Source: Sipunculus nudus (lineage: Eukaryota; Annelida; Sipuncula; Golfingiida; Sipunculidae). From it: 64,000 bases of DNA. The notes beneath the pieces are model-generated. The model had not been told where the DNA came from. It searched no databases and saw only the letters and a program-made list of their open reading frames with translations. The stretch is from contig CM049308.1 of the NCBI GenBank assembly GCA_026874595.1, positions 42,909,327-42,973,326 of the forward strand. Reading direction: 5' to 3'. Each line of letters opens with the position of its first letter. Within the stretch, counting starts at the first letter, position 1. This document shows, piece after piece, positions 51,538-63,746 of the stretch. The position numbers were made by a program, and so were the translations under genes.

Positions 51538-52166
51538 GTTCTATACATGTATCTACCATAAGCAGACACAACTGAAGTGAATTTCCGAGATAACAAAGGA
51601 AAAAAAGACTTTCTATGGTTTTCTAGCGGGCATTTTGTTATTATCGCCTCTACAAAAAAAAGCCCAAGGTTTAATAATCTGGCACCTACCGGTATCACTT
51701 AACAAGGTCCTATCCCTCTAGCTTGGACTTATATATGACAGACTCACACATGCGACACTTACATTCAACCTGTGTTATCAAAGGAACCCTAATACATGTA
51801 GTACGTCATTCTATAAGTACGACACTGAAGTAATGATGAACATTAGGGAGGTTCAGATTACGGAGGCCCCTCATACCTGTCATACAAAGTTCAGCTTATA
51901 ATCAATAACGTGTACGCCTGTCACTACATAGATAATTACTCATTAATGTTTACATGGTCACTACATAATGCATCAGATGGCTCTGAACAAAGATGCGTGG
52001 GCTCATACACACTCTACAGGTGAAATAATACGACCTATGGGATTCCATCGAGAGGCACCAAGAGCATTTATTTAATCTTTCACTGAGCCTGAGTTCAACG
52101 GTCATCCCTGCGTCCAGCTCCGGCCGGTGTAAGACTGAGGGGCCCTTGATCTAGCTACCACGTGCT
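51538..52166 (+). other. Upstream region of channel exon 1b
   Basis: No exon was recognised. If exon 1b has its own promoter it should lie here; no TATA box could be assigned with confidence. Confidence 0.4.
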
Positions 52167-52347
52167 ATGTGGCTGGGGTTAAAGAGGAGCACCGCACGAA
52201 CGTTATGTCTGGTGGTGTTTATAGTGTTTTATTTAGCTCTTGGAGGACTCGTCTTTCTTCTCTTGGAAAGTAAAAGAGAGAAAGCCCTCAGGGATGAGAT
52301 CCGCGCGCTCAGGTCGGATTTTATTCAACAACATAAATGTTTACCAG
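52167..52347 (+). CDS. K2P potassium channel, alternative first exon 1b
   Basis: It encodes 60 residues: MWLGLKRSTARTL, the M1 helix with signature GGLVFLLLESKRE, and a charged helix ending QQHKCLP. Length, helix position, the cysteine three residues before the splice site and the phase-1 donor (CCAG|GTAGGA) all match exons 1a and 1c, though the sequence is divergent. Joined to the exon at 63382 it reads CLPDAELEDF in frame. Confidence 0.78.
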
Positions 52348-53274
52348 GTAGGACTTTAAATGACATTTACCAAGCTCACATGTATACAGAATGATTGTGT
52401 AGAATTCAGAAGAGCATCATGCGAGTCGAGAATGTGAGGACCAGTTAATTTATGGGCTTGAGCACAAATGATCATCTGCATAGAATGATTACAAGTGTGT
52501 CAGCACGTCACGTGCATGTGATTGCCATAAACATACATTTTACATACATATTTGTTCGCGATAAGTTTAAATCAATGACGCAAAGGCAAATCAAATGATA
52601 TATGAAAGCAGCGAGGCTGATCAAATATTATTACGGTTCAGTCTGAGGTAAAGCAACCAGGGCCTGTATTGAAAAAAAGGTTCACGTAACAGGTGTGGCC
52701 AAAACAGCAACCTGTTATAATAAACACTTTTATCTAATTTAATCAAATAGAATTTATATAAGTTAATCTATTTCAGTGTATGAAAATTTATTTGTAAAAT
52801 TTGTAAATATTTCTAATACCACGAGGAATCTGCAGTGTTAATGTAAATGTGATGTGGAGAACGAGGTTGTAATTAACTAGATTCTAAATGAATTGAAAAT
52901 TTAATAACAATAAAAATGTCTACCCCAGTAAGCCCAGCAATTTAAGGGTAAAAGGTCAAAGACAAAAAAAAGTGTTATTAGAGCTCTCTTTGCATGCTGC
53001 ATATACATTTGAAAAAAAAGAAAAGGCCACAATCAGAAAAAGGGAAAGGGTTTTATTCAATGAAACAGGTCTTGAAATTCTTGCATAAAATCGACCTCGT
53101 GATGGACTATATCACAAACTCCAAAATGGCAGCCACCCGAAAATTTAAAAAAATTATTGATGTAATTTACGATGAGCTTGGGTAGCAAATGAATTTTATC
53201 CTTGTGCAAGGATTTGGTGGGCCTTTGGGGCCAATCAAAGGACAGTTCAGTGGGCATTTCAGTGACAGGTCGGC

Positions 53275-53277
<3 letters not shown>

Positions 53278-53335
<58 letters not shown>
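53278..53335. repeat. (TA)n microsatellite
   Basis: A pure TA run of nearly 60 bases. Confidence 0.95.
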
Positions 53336-53338
<3 letters not shown>

Positions 53339-54289
53339 TATTAAATGTTATCAATCTTATCGACAAAGTTTAAGATATTTCAAGTGTAAAGAAATATATC
53401 AATGGAAGTGTAACGCTTTCTCAGAGCACGAAGAAAGACGGGATATATATGGAAGGTGTGGAACGGAAGTGTTCGGGTAAAAATGACTAAGTCACAGAGT
53501 CAGGCGCAAAAAATGGCAGAAACTTTGAGTCAGGCTATGTCCTGATCTGTACTTGCAAATAGTTTCATTGAAATTCAGAATTATATAAATTCTGCTTCGG
53601 ATAAATATTAAAAAAGTATCCGTCATGCCAACTTTTTACAATTGAATCATCTATTTTAGTTACCGTTTACCCGCGCATTTTGGTGGCAACACCTCTGTCA
53701 TATTCTACCATTATTGGCAATTTATCTTAAGGTTACACGTCTGAAAATTATTCCCGTAGACCATATATCTTTCATAAAGTTAACCTTCATTTGTTGATTT
53801 TGTGGATTTATAACGGCGCATGTCTGTGCTGTTATATCCCCCATTAACCCTCCGACAAGTTGGTTTTGCCAGTTTTGTTTCCTGTTTTGACCTGCCCATT
53901 AGTCCCCCTTTACCCTTTCGTCTTCAGTTAGGGGAGGGGAAAATGTCCTCCTTTAACAGTGTGCATGACTCGAATGGAGACTGATATTTAAAAGTTGTTT
54001 ATTGTGGTTACAGTGGATATCAATGATTATAAGAAAGGGCGACCAGAACTCCATTTGAGGCCACTGCAACTCATGAAACAAACAGGAATGGTAAAGTGTT
54101 TATGCGGATTATATTATAAAGGTCACTGGTGCATGCCTGCCACAACCCATGCAGATAGTGCAGGACGAATGGCTCAGATCTCAGTTATATGTACTTTATT
54201 TAAGCTTTGCGGAAATAAATGCCTGCTAGGCTTATAATTATAAATGATGCTACTAGAGTTGCCTCACTATTAACTGAATATTTATTTTT

Positions 54290-54290
54290 A

Positions 54291-54331
<41 letters not shown>

Positions 54332-54336
54332 TTTAT
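54290..54336. repeat. (TTA)n microsatellite
   Basis: About thirteen TTA/ATT trinucleotides in a row. Confidence 0.95.
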
Positions 54337-54924
54337 TATTGAAGTTGTTGTTTTTCTCTAGATGACATGATACAATGCGCGGTCATGAGAAACACTCGGG
54401 GTATTCATATAAATACATGGCCAACTTGACCACCGCCTAACAGTTTACTCCTTTATGAATAATGACTGATAGATTGTTGAACATGTTGCACCTTCAATAT
54501 GGTTAATGTTACCATATCAATGTCATTATGATAACTTAATATCAAGTAAGTTATTAAGTAATTATTTAAAGAATTAATGTTTGATCATAATTATTCCAAA
54601 ATGAATAATGCCGAATAAATGAATTCATCTTCTATCGTCATAATGATGACAATCAATCCTGAGATCCGTGTGATGTGACGTATCTTGACACGACAGCAAA
54701 CAGCAACATCCATAGGTCTACACCTCTGAAATGGAGAGTCTGAGTCAATGGATGATATACTTCAATCATTTTTATGGCTTTGAAGGACAAACAAATGAGC
54801 GAATGGCTTTCTTAATTGCTTTAATAGAAATATGCAATAATTCACTAATTAAGCCAACAGATTAAATGGACACAGCTATGTATTTTATTAGTACCGTTAC
54901 CATTTTGTATATATTCCCTATCAG

Positions 54925-55039
54925 GAACCCCCCCCCCCCCTTTTTTTTAATGGTTTGAAATAAATTTTTGCGGCCTGGACCCCCTTTTCCAGACCTGGGG
55001 AACTTTTTATAGGCTTTGTCATTAGTCTTTGTCATATAT

Positions 55040-55040
<1 letters not shown>
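54925..55040 (-). repeat. GGGGCGGATC-family dispersed repeat, copy 4
   Basis: It carries the poly-C run, TTTTTGCGGCCTGGACCCC and GGCTTTGTCATTAGTC blocks of copies 1 and 3. The terminal block is truncated by the adjacent (TA)n tract. Confidence 0.55.

Positions 55041-55043
<3 letters not shown>

Positions 55044-55132
<89 letters not shown>
55044..55132. repeat. (TA)n microsatellite
   Basis: Two TA runs separated by a single ACA interruption. Confidence 0.95.
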
Positions 55133-55135
<3 letters not shown>

Positions 55136-55224
55136 TATATTATATCAAGGCAAACTGTTTAACTGTTAAGCGACTTTTTAATTTGTGGATATAAACTAAT
55201 GATATACAGTATTCATTTGATATC

Positions 55225-56730
55225 GTTAATTATATCAGAAAGTGGAAAAGGTCAGAAGGCAACATTTAATTGAAGGGGTGTCCGGCCATATGCATAAACA
55301 AGTGACCCATGGGTCATGACGCTCAGCCGACTGACATGTTGACAATATTTCCTTGCACAGGCAGCTAATCAAGAAAATGTAGGTGGCATCATAGTTCATG
55401 CATATTAGCTCAAGTTCATCAAGACCCATAAGCACACCAAATCTGGTGACAATCCATCCAGCCATTCCTGAGAAATCTGGCAATTTGTGTGTATTTTGCA
55501 TTTTTTTTTTGGGGGGGTGCTCAAACATGGACTGTAACGCATAGAATATAGGTCACAGTGACCTAATTTGAGGTTTCTAAGAACTTTTGAGGAACTCTTA
55601 GGATGTCAAGTTGGAAGATTCTAGGTACAGTGGTTATGATTTGTGCACTGTTAACAAATGACTGCATCTTTAAAGGTTTCAAAAGTATAGAAAAATAAAT
55701 TCTTTAAAAATGTTTAAAATCCAGGTGGCGCCACAAGTCTGCAGAAAATGATGAAACAACCCATGATCAATATGCATGCAAAGAATGATGGTGATCAATG
55801 CATTAGTTGTTCAGGTACTAGAGCTTTTGTATCAAATTTTCCATTATTCTGGGGGGTACTTTGGAGCCTCATAGCTCAGAGGTTATGGGTAGCAGAGACC
55901 TAATTTCAGTTTTCCAGAGAGACTTTTCATGGGCCTCCCTGCATGTCAGGAGAGAAGATTCTAGGCCCAGTCATTACGATTTGTGCCCTGTTAACAGATG
56001 ACCGCATCTTAAGAGGTCGCAAAAAAAGAGAGAGAAAAAAAAATACGTAAAAATCGAAAAAAATACGGGTGGCTCCACCAGACGACAGAAACTGATGAAA
56101 CATTCAATGATCAATATCAATGCAAAGAATCATGGTGATCAATGCAATAGTTGTTCAGATACTTGAGCTTTTGTATTAAATTTTCCATTATTCTGGGGGG
56201 TACTTCGGAGCCCGAAAGATCAGAGGATATGGGTAACAGAGACCTAATTTCAGGTTTCAATAGAGACTTTTAATGGGCCTCCCTGCATGTTAAGAGTGAA
56301 GATTCTAGGTCCAGTCATTACGATTTGTGCCCTGTTAACAGAAAGGTCTAAAAAAAATAAGAGAAAAAAATACTTAAAAAAATACAGGTGGCGCCACCAG
56401 ACTGCAGAAACTGATAAACATTCCATGATCAATATCCATCCAAAGAATCATGGTGATTAATGCAACAGTTGTTCAGATACTCAGCTTTTGAATCAAATTT
56501 TCCATTAATCTCGGAGGTACTTCGGAACCTCATATAGCTCAGAGGTTATGGGTAATTGAGACCTAATTTCAGGTTTCCGAGGAGAATTTTTAAGACCTTC
56601 CAGGATGTTACAAGATTCTACGTCCAGTAGTCACAGTTTGTGCCCTGTTAACGGACAGACGCCCGGACGGACGACGGACAAAGAGTGATCGCTATAGCTC
56701 AGATGACTTACAGTCAGCTGAGCTAAAAAA
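55225..56730 (-). repeat. Dispersed repeat with about four 340-bp units and hairpin terminus
   Basis: Read on the - strand it starts TTTTTTAGCTCAGCTGACTG and folds at once into a hairpin (56694-56724, TAGCTCAG(C/A)TGACT arms). GACGGACGACG-type simple sequence follows, then repeated units. The block GACCTAATTTCAGGTTTC or a variant recurs near 55560, 55899, 56241 and 56561 (spacing 319-343), each unit also holding a GGTGGCGCCACC-type palindrome. It encodes no protein. It is related to the repeat in intron 1 of the Notch-ligand gene. Confidence 0.75.
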
Positions 56731-56983
56731 TTACTGGACACTTTTTGTCTCCTGACCTTAATTTCTTAACTTAAGGGTTCCATCTATCAGAGAAGTATAG
56801 TTGAAACTCGGCGGTGTCGTCCTTAATGACCTTATTTAAGGGTACGCCTATAGCTGCCGATATGTCTGCCAGTTGAAATCAAGTATACGTATAAAAGACA
56901 TGCACTACTTTAATACTGAATAAAATCAAACATAAATATAAAACCAAGAAACAGTTAATTTACATGAGATACTTAATTCAACC

Positions 56984-56989
56984 TATATA

Positions 56990-57055
<66 letters not shown>
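56984..57055. repeat. (TA)n microsatellite
   Basis: TA run with one TG interruption near its start. Confidence 0.95.
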
Positions 57056-57057
<2 letters not shown>

Positions 57058-57689
57058 TTAAAACGTCTCACTGTCTTATTTTGAAGTATAGCATACAATC
57101 CATTGGGATTTGTATACTTGAAATCGTAAATTTGGATTAAGATGGACAAAGTTGGCCACTAAGCTAAATAGCTTTTTAAGAAAATGACATTGGTCATTAA
57201 TGATTAAATGTTTATAACAAAGGAACAAAATAACCCGCGCTATTTTGTTAGCTGTTCCTTTGAAGCCGACTAACAGATGGACATATAAAGGACCGTGAAC
57301 AATAAAAAAATACCCGTACATGCAGTCAGTGTGGGCTCTTTTAAGTTTAAGGGAATGTCAATATATGTACATAGTTTTGGTTTAATATCTTCAGAATTTA
57401 TTTGTTTCTTTTGAGACGATTTGGACGAGAGCCCGGACTATTCATTGGCCGAGAGTTCCCCTTTTAATGACATGCAGAGCCGGTCGTCTGTGCGGACCCT
57501 AAGATTTGCTGGTCGTATAAACGGACTTGGTCTCAACGTAACCTGACTCATTGCCTTAACATATAACACCAATGATGTCAAAGTGTTTACTCACCCAGGA
57601 GTTATACAGATATCCACTACATTTATATTTCAGTACTGAAGTGCATTCTGTATATAGTAGTGCTGTAGAAGACTCTGTTACAGGTGCTC

Positions 57690-58388
57690 TTTTTATTGTG
57701 AGACACGGGCGTAACTCGTGTGGTGACACCCTTGTTACATTCTATGTTTGATCCGTACTGGTTGAACTCTCGTTGTCATGTAAGCCTTGGGTTTTCACGC
57801 CTGGTCGTAGGTCACGTGTGAGCCTGGTATGTGGAGGTACACACAGCGCTGTTTTTCTAGAGAATTCTTGAAACGCATGTTGTGCAAGATCTTATAAACT
57901 GTCCGAGAAGTGGAAAATTCACGGCTTGAGGTGTGAAGGTATATAAGGGGCTGTGTTTAAGCAAGAGGGTAGAGAACAGAGCAGATTCCAGCGGACGCAG
58001 AAGCGTGTGTCAGATTCTAGGACCTTATCCGACGAATGCGGCAATTATACATTTTCAAAGACTCTCTCCTGGATTTTATGCATTTGGACTTCAGTTTACT
58101 TTCTGGATGTTGCAAGAACTTTCCACTGGACTGTCATTCTCGGAGAGTTTACATTTAAAGGACTTGTCGTTGTGATGGTTTTGGTATCCAGGTACTGTGC
58201 ACATACATTATTTTCTCTGTGATTGTATTGACTTGTTGCTATACCGCTGTTTTACTGTATAATTGTATTGATTTAGTGTATTGTATTGTTAGGGTTGTTT
58301 TAAGAATAAATTATAGTTATTTATTAACAAAAAACCACTGACTTCTTTATTCATTCCCCTAGACATTTCACGCTGCCTAGTGTTACAG
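57690..58388 (+). mobile_element. Possible solo LTR
   Basis: A TATA box (TATAAG, 57942) in a GTATATAAGGGGCTGTG context is followed 360 bases later by AATAAA (58305) and a terminus CTAGTGTTACA (58387). This is the U3-R-U5 order of a gypsy-type LTR. The left end is unclear (TG at 57733 or earlier), no target duplication was found, and no internal retrotransposon sequence adjoins. Confidence 0.3.
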
Positions 58389-59085
58389 AATCTGATTTGT
58401 TTTTATCTCCATTGCAAAATTTGTGTTCATCACGTATACGTGATCTGTTTATATTAGATTCCGTAACAACTATTAAACGGCAATATTTTGGGAGATAGTG
58501 GCACCAAAATATATACAAAGGATATACTGGTATGAACATGTTCGTATGGTTCTCTAAGTTTAAGAATATGCCTGGTGCCATGTCAAAAGTGAGGGCGTTT
58601 TTGGTAAATTGCATCTAAAGATTGGCATGTTTTAGCACAGACAGAAATAGCCCATTTGTCACAGATAATGGGGTAAGGTTACATTAACATCTCTAATACT
58701 TTATATTCAACATATTTACCTCAAATGACCTTTTACATATTCCCAAATGAATATTCTTGAAAAGGACTGACAGACAGATTGAAAATTATGTATTTCTATT
58801 TGATTGGGGGGAAAATAGTGTGAGCTAATTGGTTAATATTGGAGACATTTTCCTCTATGCTGTTTGAGTTGTCTTATCTTTAATAAAGGACCAATTCATA
58901 AAAAAGAGTAATTTTGGGATTTCGTTTAACTTGAGGACAACAAACAAGTCCATATATAAGTTTTATATTATATTTCACGGCAGCTTGGGGTATGCAAAAT
59001 CAATAAAAATGTTACTTAGTAATGATTGGGTTTATGCTCTCTTTCATGTTACATTATTGTGAGACGCATTATCTCCTCATATGTA

Positions 59086-59087
<2 letters not shown>

Positions 59088-59143
<56 letters not shown>

Positions 59144-59185
59144 ACACATATATATATATATTTATATTTATATATATATATACAC
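59088..59185. repeat. (TA)n microsatellite complex
   Basis: Several TA runs broken by TTTATATTTA and ACACA. Confidence 0.95.
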
Positions 59186-59980
59186 ATACATATGCAAATC
59201 ACCTAACATTCGATAGAAAGCTAATTGAAGGGGATACAACAGACGTTTAAAGCTTTTACCTAGAGGACACTAATAAGAGCGCATACCTCTGCCAATGCGA
59301 ATCATCCCCACTGGATCCGCCATTAGCTTTGTTTGCCGAGAACATTTTAAGAGGACAGCTTAAGGATGTACCGAAAGAACACACCCCAACACCCCCAAAA
59401 ATAATAAGGACAAAATCCCCCCTCCCCCCCCCCCCTCCCCTTATGACAAACAGGACAAAATCCGTGTACCAAAATTTATTTTTCTCTACAGTCCCACCTT
59501 ATATAAAGAAATATATATTTTCATCACACAAAACCAAATTTGCTGATTTTTCAAACCTCTGTTATTTATAACTGGTATATGAATTTAACATTCAAACACA
59601 TGAGCTGACATATATAATTTACTGGGGGTAATGGACACAGCAAGATCCGTAATGTTCTTAATATGGAATGAAAAGTTCAAGGGTTATTAAGAATATATGC
59701 GCAAAATATAAAATGATTTACACCATCATCTTGAAATTTAAAATCATGCATTTTGTTCTATAAAAATTGAGGGGGGGACAAATGAAATAATCATTTTAGC
59801 AAGGCAAATATATAGATGGTTTGAATTTAATAAAAGATAAAATTTCTCATCCACACCTTTATCCATATCTGTAACACCAAAAAATAAAAATGTTAATCGT
59901 TTCATATCTGAATGTCTTGAACTCTTTTAGAACATGATTGTGGCTTTCTTAAATATCTTTTAAGTTTCCTTTTTTGTTGG

Positions 59981-60352
59981 ACGTCGTCGCCCCCATTTTT
60001 AATACTGTCTACTCTTATTTTTTATCTATGTACATCTATAGAGTTCCATTTCGGTTTTGGCACTGTAAGACAGGACAGTATAGCACTCACTTCCTATATC
60101 ATGGTATGTTGTATCCTGGTGTCACCGACGCCCGGTGTAACGGGATGTAATCATTCCCCTTGCCGGGTCATAATACTGAGGAAACCCGCAAAAGCCGCAC
60201 TCGATTGTGGGTTAAACACAGCTGTTGGGCACACACTTCCCATTAAGCCTGCAGAGAGCTCACCTTGGGTCCGACCGTGGTAACCCTAAGCGCTCCTTGG
60301 CCGAGATTTGAACTCACGACCTTTGAGTACTGTGCTCTACCCCAAGACCAAA
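59981..60352 (-). repeat. tRNA-derived SINE, copy 3 (diverged)
   Basis: On the - strand from 60352: a degenerate A box (GTCTTGGGGTAGAGCAC), a B box (GAGTTCAAATCTCGGCC), then the shared body (GAGCTCTCTGCAGGCTTAAT, TGCCCAACAGC) and the tail with TAGATGTACAT. It is more diverged than copy 2. Confidence 0.72.
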
Positions 60353-60374
60353 AAAGTTTCCTTTTCTCTTCCGT

Positions 60375-60406
60375 TCTCTCTCTCTCTCTCTCTCCCTCTC
60401 TCTCCT
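60375..60406. repeat. (TC)n microsatellite
   Basis: A short TC run with CCC interruptions next to SINE copy 3. Confidence 0.85.
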
Positions 60407-62277
60407 ATTCACGTGTATAGTTTACAATGTTTATATAAAGGATTAATAATGTTTTTTCTCGGTAAACAACGAGAAGCAGGATCTGTTCTCTCAGTACACA
60501 TCAGTAAGCCGTGTTTATGCGACTCTGTATGCGAACTTTGTTTTTAAATCAGCACTTATGAAACATTATAAAAATATAATATAATTTGTATAATCAGCTA
60601 CAAAGGGGGAAATCATGCGCTTCAGTCTGATATAACATATGTCTATATATATCGCTCTTATTTCAAATCTACAAGTTAAATTTACATGTAACAAGGTTAC
60701 AAAATAATGTTTCCCACATGCATGCATTGACAACTTCAGGGCTGTTCAAACACGCCCGCATATTTCAGCTTGGCATAAGATGGTTTATTTAATGGTATAG
60801 GATCTGAGGAACAAATTGATATATAATGCCAAATGTATATATTTTGATGCAGGTTTATAATTCCACAAGTAGATTCTACTGTCCAGCTGCACTATTGCAA
60901 AGGTAACACATCCCGCTAACTGTTCGCGTGTCAAGTTCGTTCTCGCGGTCGGCTATCCGCTTATGAAAATGTAAGTATGCCTGTGTATGAAGTAGTGAAA
61001 ATACAGGACAGTCCTAATATTTAAAAACATATTTGTAGAATCAAATATTTTAAGAAATACTAAAGTAAAATTGACAAAAAATTGGTTCCAATTTTTCCAC
61101 GTATACTACCTCCGATATTGCGCCATATCTGCCGAAATTTACACAACGTTTTATCACCTCAGAAGAGGGAAAATATATAACACTCCCCCCCCCCCCCCCC
61201 TACGAGTCTGACCTCTATCTCTTCGAGGCCTCTCAATATACTGCATATCGCATTACATGCGGAGTCACGTCTAGGATACCTATTGTTGGGGGCATTATTG
61301 TAAATTACACCCAACAAGCAAATTGGTCTCTATAGGATGTTCGTGGGCACAGCTACAGTGAGAGTAGGCTATGTAATTACGGTGGTTATAAATGACAGCA
61401 GAACCAGCCCGGCCCAACGTGGTTGAGGATATGCTTTATTAACATACACAGCAGTCCTCCAACTACCAGTGAGCTTGTGTGACCTAGTTGTCGTAGCACG
61501 TATACGGTTTGTATGTCAGATTAGGGCCCCTCGTTTTATCTGATAAGACGGATTTGGCTGAAGGGGAAGTTGTGATGTCAAATGTTTAATACAGATAAAT
61601 ATTGTAAATGTATATACAGCCGTGCATGACAAGAACAGTCCAGTGTGCTGAATCCAACCGAATCAGATTTTTTTTTTTTTTCACGAGCTCATTGGAAAGT
61701 TACGAACAGCTGGCTTTGGCTGGTGGTTTATTTTACGTGTCTAAACACCTGACGACCGCCTACGCCTACGCTCACTTTCAGTTCACACTGGAACCAAGGG
61801 ATGAGCACTGAGCCGGGACTGAGACCAACACAACTGTGTGACCAACTCACGGGACGTACTGTACCATAGTCACTGACACGCTGATTGTGGTCAGTCTGTG
61901 ACTCGCATAAAGCACCACGGGATGGCGCAGTGTGGACACACCACCAAAGTGCTTGTAGCCATATGTTAAATGAAAGGTGAAAAAAGGATATGGACACTCC
62001 CCGATCACAGACACACAAGTATATTGTAATGGAACCCTGCCTATCGGTATAGCATGTAATCACTGGTAATGTATACAGGCCATCGGTGATTTCTTGATAG
62101 CAAATATAATATATAGGCTTGATATGCTGGAAACTGAACTTGCCCTGCAGTTACGCTGGTCAGTCGTCATCAAGAGCTTCCTGTTATCATCATCTGACCA
62201 CTACCCGGGCACTGACCGGTCAGATTTGACATGCGAGCGGTTCCCCATATTTTGCTCTTAGGTGAACGGGGAACATC

Positions 62278-62500
62278 ATGGTGACAGCTTCCAAGCCGAC
62301 TGAGGCGCCCTCTCAGGATAAAAAACTATGGATTCAGACCAGTTGTTTCCGTTTGTTCATGCTGTGTTTAGGTGTTATAATTTACATAGTGGCAGGCGCA
62401 TGCGTTTTTATGTCATTAGAGTCACCATGGGAACAAGACATAATCATACATCTGCAAAGAACTCGTCATCAGTTTCTCAACAACAATACGTGTATCACAG
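62278..62500 (+). CDS. K2P potassium channel, first exon 1c (nearest the pore exon)
   Basis: It encodes 74 residues: a longer cytoplasmic N-terminus (MVTASKPTEAPSQDKKLW), the M1 helix with signature GACVFMSLESPWE, and a cap helix ending NNNTCIT with a potential glycosylation site at NNT. The donor ACAG|GTAGGT is phase 1. With an intron of only 881 bases to the pore exon, this is the most straightforward first exon of the channel. Joined, it reads CITDAELEDF. Confidence 0.86.
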
Positions 62501-63121
62501 GTAGGTCCTCTTGACACTGATGACAGGGAAACTTAATTTGGAAGTTCCAACAACTCACCAGAATTCAAGTGAAATGGAATTTAATTTATATATCTGTTTT
62601 ACATATAAAAATACAGATTAAAAATTTGGCATGGTCCTGGCCACAACTGAATCCTCGATCAGTTGTCTTGGGTATTTTTTCCACAGACACACGGCGCAAA
62701 CTCACGCTTTGCTGTTCCAAAACCTCTGAACGAGATAACTGACACATCATATGTTGATCCTGAGGCCGACGACACATTACCATACAACGATGTTTACAAT
62801 AAATAAAATATATACTGGATTCTTTATATATATCACTGCTAATAAAATAATACAAATGTAGAAACTTATTTTTACAGCCTGTGCTGTGTTGATGACTGAA
62901 CAAGTCATCCTTTAATGAAAATGGTACGTCTTTGTACATAATTTCAGTGTACAGGGAACGAACGACTGTAATCCAAAATTCAGATACGTGTCAAACCGGA
63001 TAAAAAGTCGGTTTTCATAAGATGATAATGCATAAAGTGATGATATAGGTTTGACATATTTATTTATACAGCATACAGAGGTTAAATATCGTGTGCTGTA
63101 TAAATATATGTCAATGTATGT

Positions 63122-63188
<67 letters not shown>

Positions 63189-63381
63189 AATGAGTGTATT
63201 CTGTGCTTTGTTTCATGGCTACTTGTTCCACCTCTTCTTTTCCAGGAATGTTTCCAGTTATGTTTTTACAAATTTTCTGTCCATCCCTGTATAGATAGTC
63301 TTTTTATGTTACTCATGCAGGACAAATACAGTTTCGCTATCCTTTCCAAAAGGTTTCTGAACTGTGTTCTGTTTATTTCAG
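62501..63381 (+). other. Intron before the pore exon
   Basis: The 881-bp intron contains a (TA)n microsatellite at 63122-63190 and ends with the acceptor GTTTATTTCAG. Open frames on either strand have no domain. Confidence 0.75.
63122..63190. repeat. (TA)n microsatellite
   Basis: A TA run with one phase shift. Confidence 0.95.
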
Positions 63382-63522
63382 ATGCTGAACTGGAAGACTT
63401 CATCGTGGCCATTGTGAAGGCCAACAACCGCGGGGTGTCTGCGGCAAGGAACGCTACAGGAGAGCCAAACTGGAGCTTCGGCCAGTCGCTGTTCTTCGCG
63501 GGTACAATTCTCACAACCATAG
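63382..63522 (+). CDS. K2P potassium channel, cap and P1 pore exon
   Basis: It encodes DAELEDFIVAIVKANNRGVS, a glycosylation site NAT, then NWSFGQSLFFAGTILTTIG: the second cap helix, the first pore helix and the start of the selectivity filter. The wording GVS..RNATG..NW.F is closest to TWIK-type channels. The exon splits the first glycine codon of GYG at a phase-1 donor (ATAG|GTGGGA), an intron position often seen in K2P genes. The rest (M2, P2, M3, M4) lies beyond the window. Its phase-1 acceptor fits all three upstream first exons. Confidence 0.95.
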
Positions 63523-63604
63523 GTGGGAGGCAACTTTAACATTTCACACGCACGTACAAACAAGGTCTAAAGCTAAGCCGACTGAAAGTCATCTGCTACA
63601 ACTT

Positions 63605-63706
63605 TTTTAAGGGCATCAGACAAATCCAGATTTGGGGACCTTTTTTCAGGGTTTGTCATGTGTCCTCTCGGTTGGCCCCTCCTTTATCTAAATCCTGAAC
63701 CCGCCC

Positions 63707-63709
<3 letters not shown>
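63605..63709 (-). repeat. GGGGCGGATC-family dispersed repeat, copy 5
   Basis: On the - strand it begins CAGGGGCGGGTTCAGGATTT and shares GGGTTTGTCATGTGTCCTCT with the other copies. A (TA)n tract (to 63744) abuts it directly. Confidence 0.6.

Positions 63710-63744
<35 letters not shown>
63709..63744. repeat. (TA)n microsatellite
   Basis: A TA run immediately following the terminus of the dispersed repeat. Confidence 0.95.

Positions 63745-63746
<2 letters not shown>

Larger units (their letters stand above)
52348..62277 (+). other. Putative intron between channel exons 1b and 1c
   Basis: No pore exon was found. It contains the repeats listed separately. The remaining stretches (52348-53277, 53336-54289, 57056-57690, 58390-59087, 59190-59980, 60410-62277) show no recognised gene. 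Open frames at 53995-54237 and 61608-61811 have no domain. Confidence 0.55.

Noticed and set aside
53995-54237. 80-residue open frame
   Set aside because: No recognisable domain or exon borders; length is within chance for AT-rich intronic DNA.
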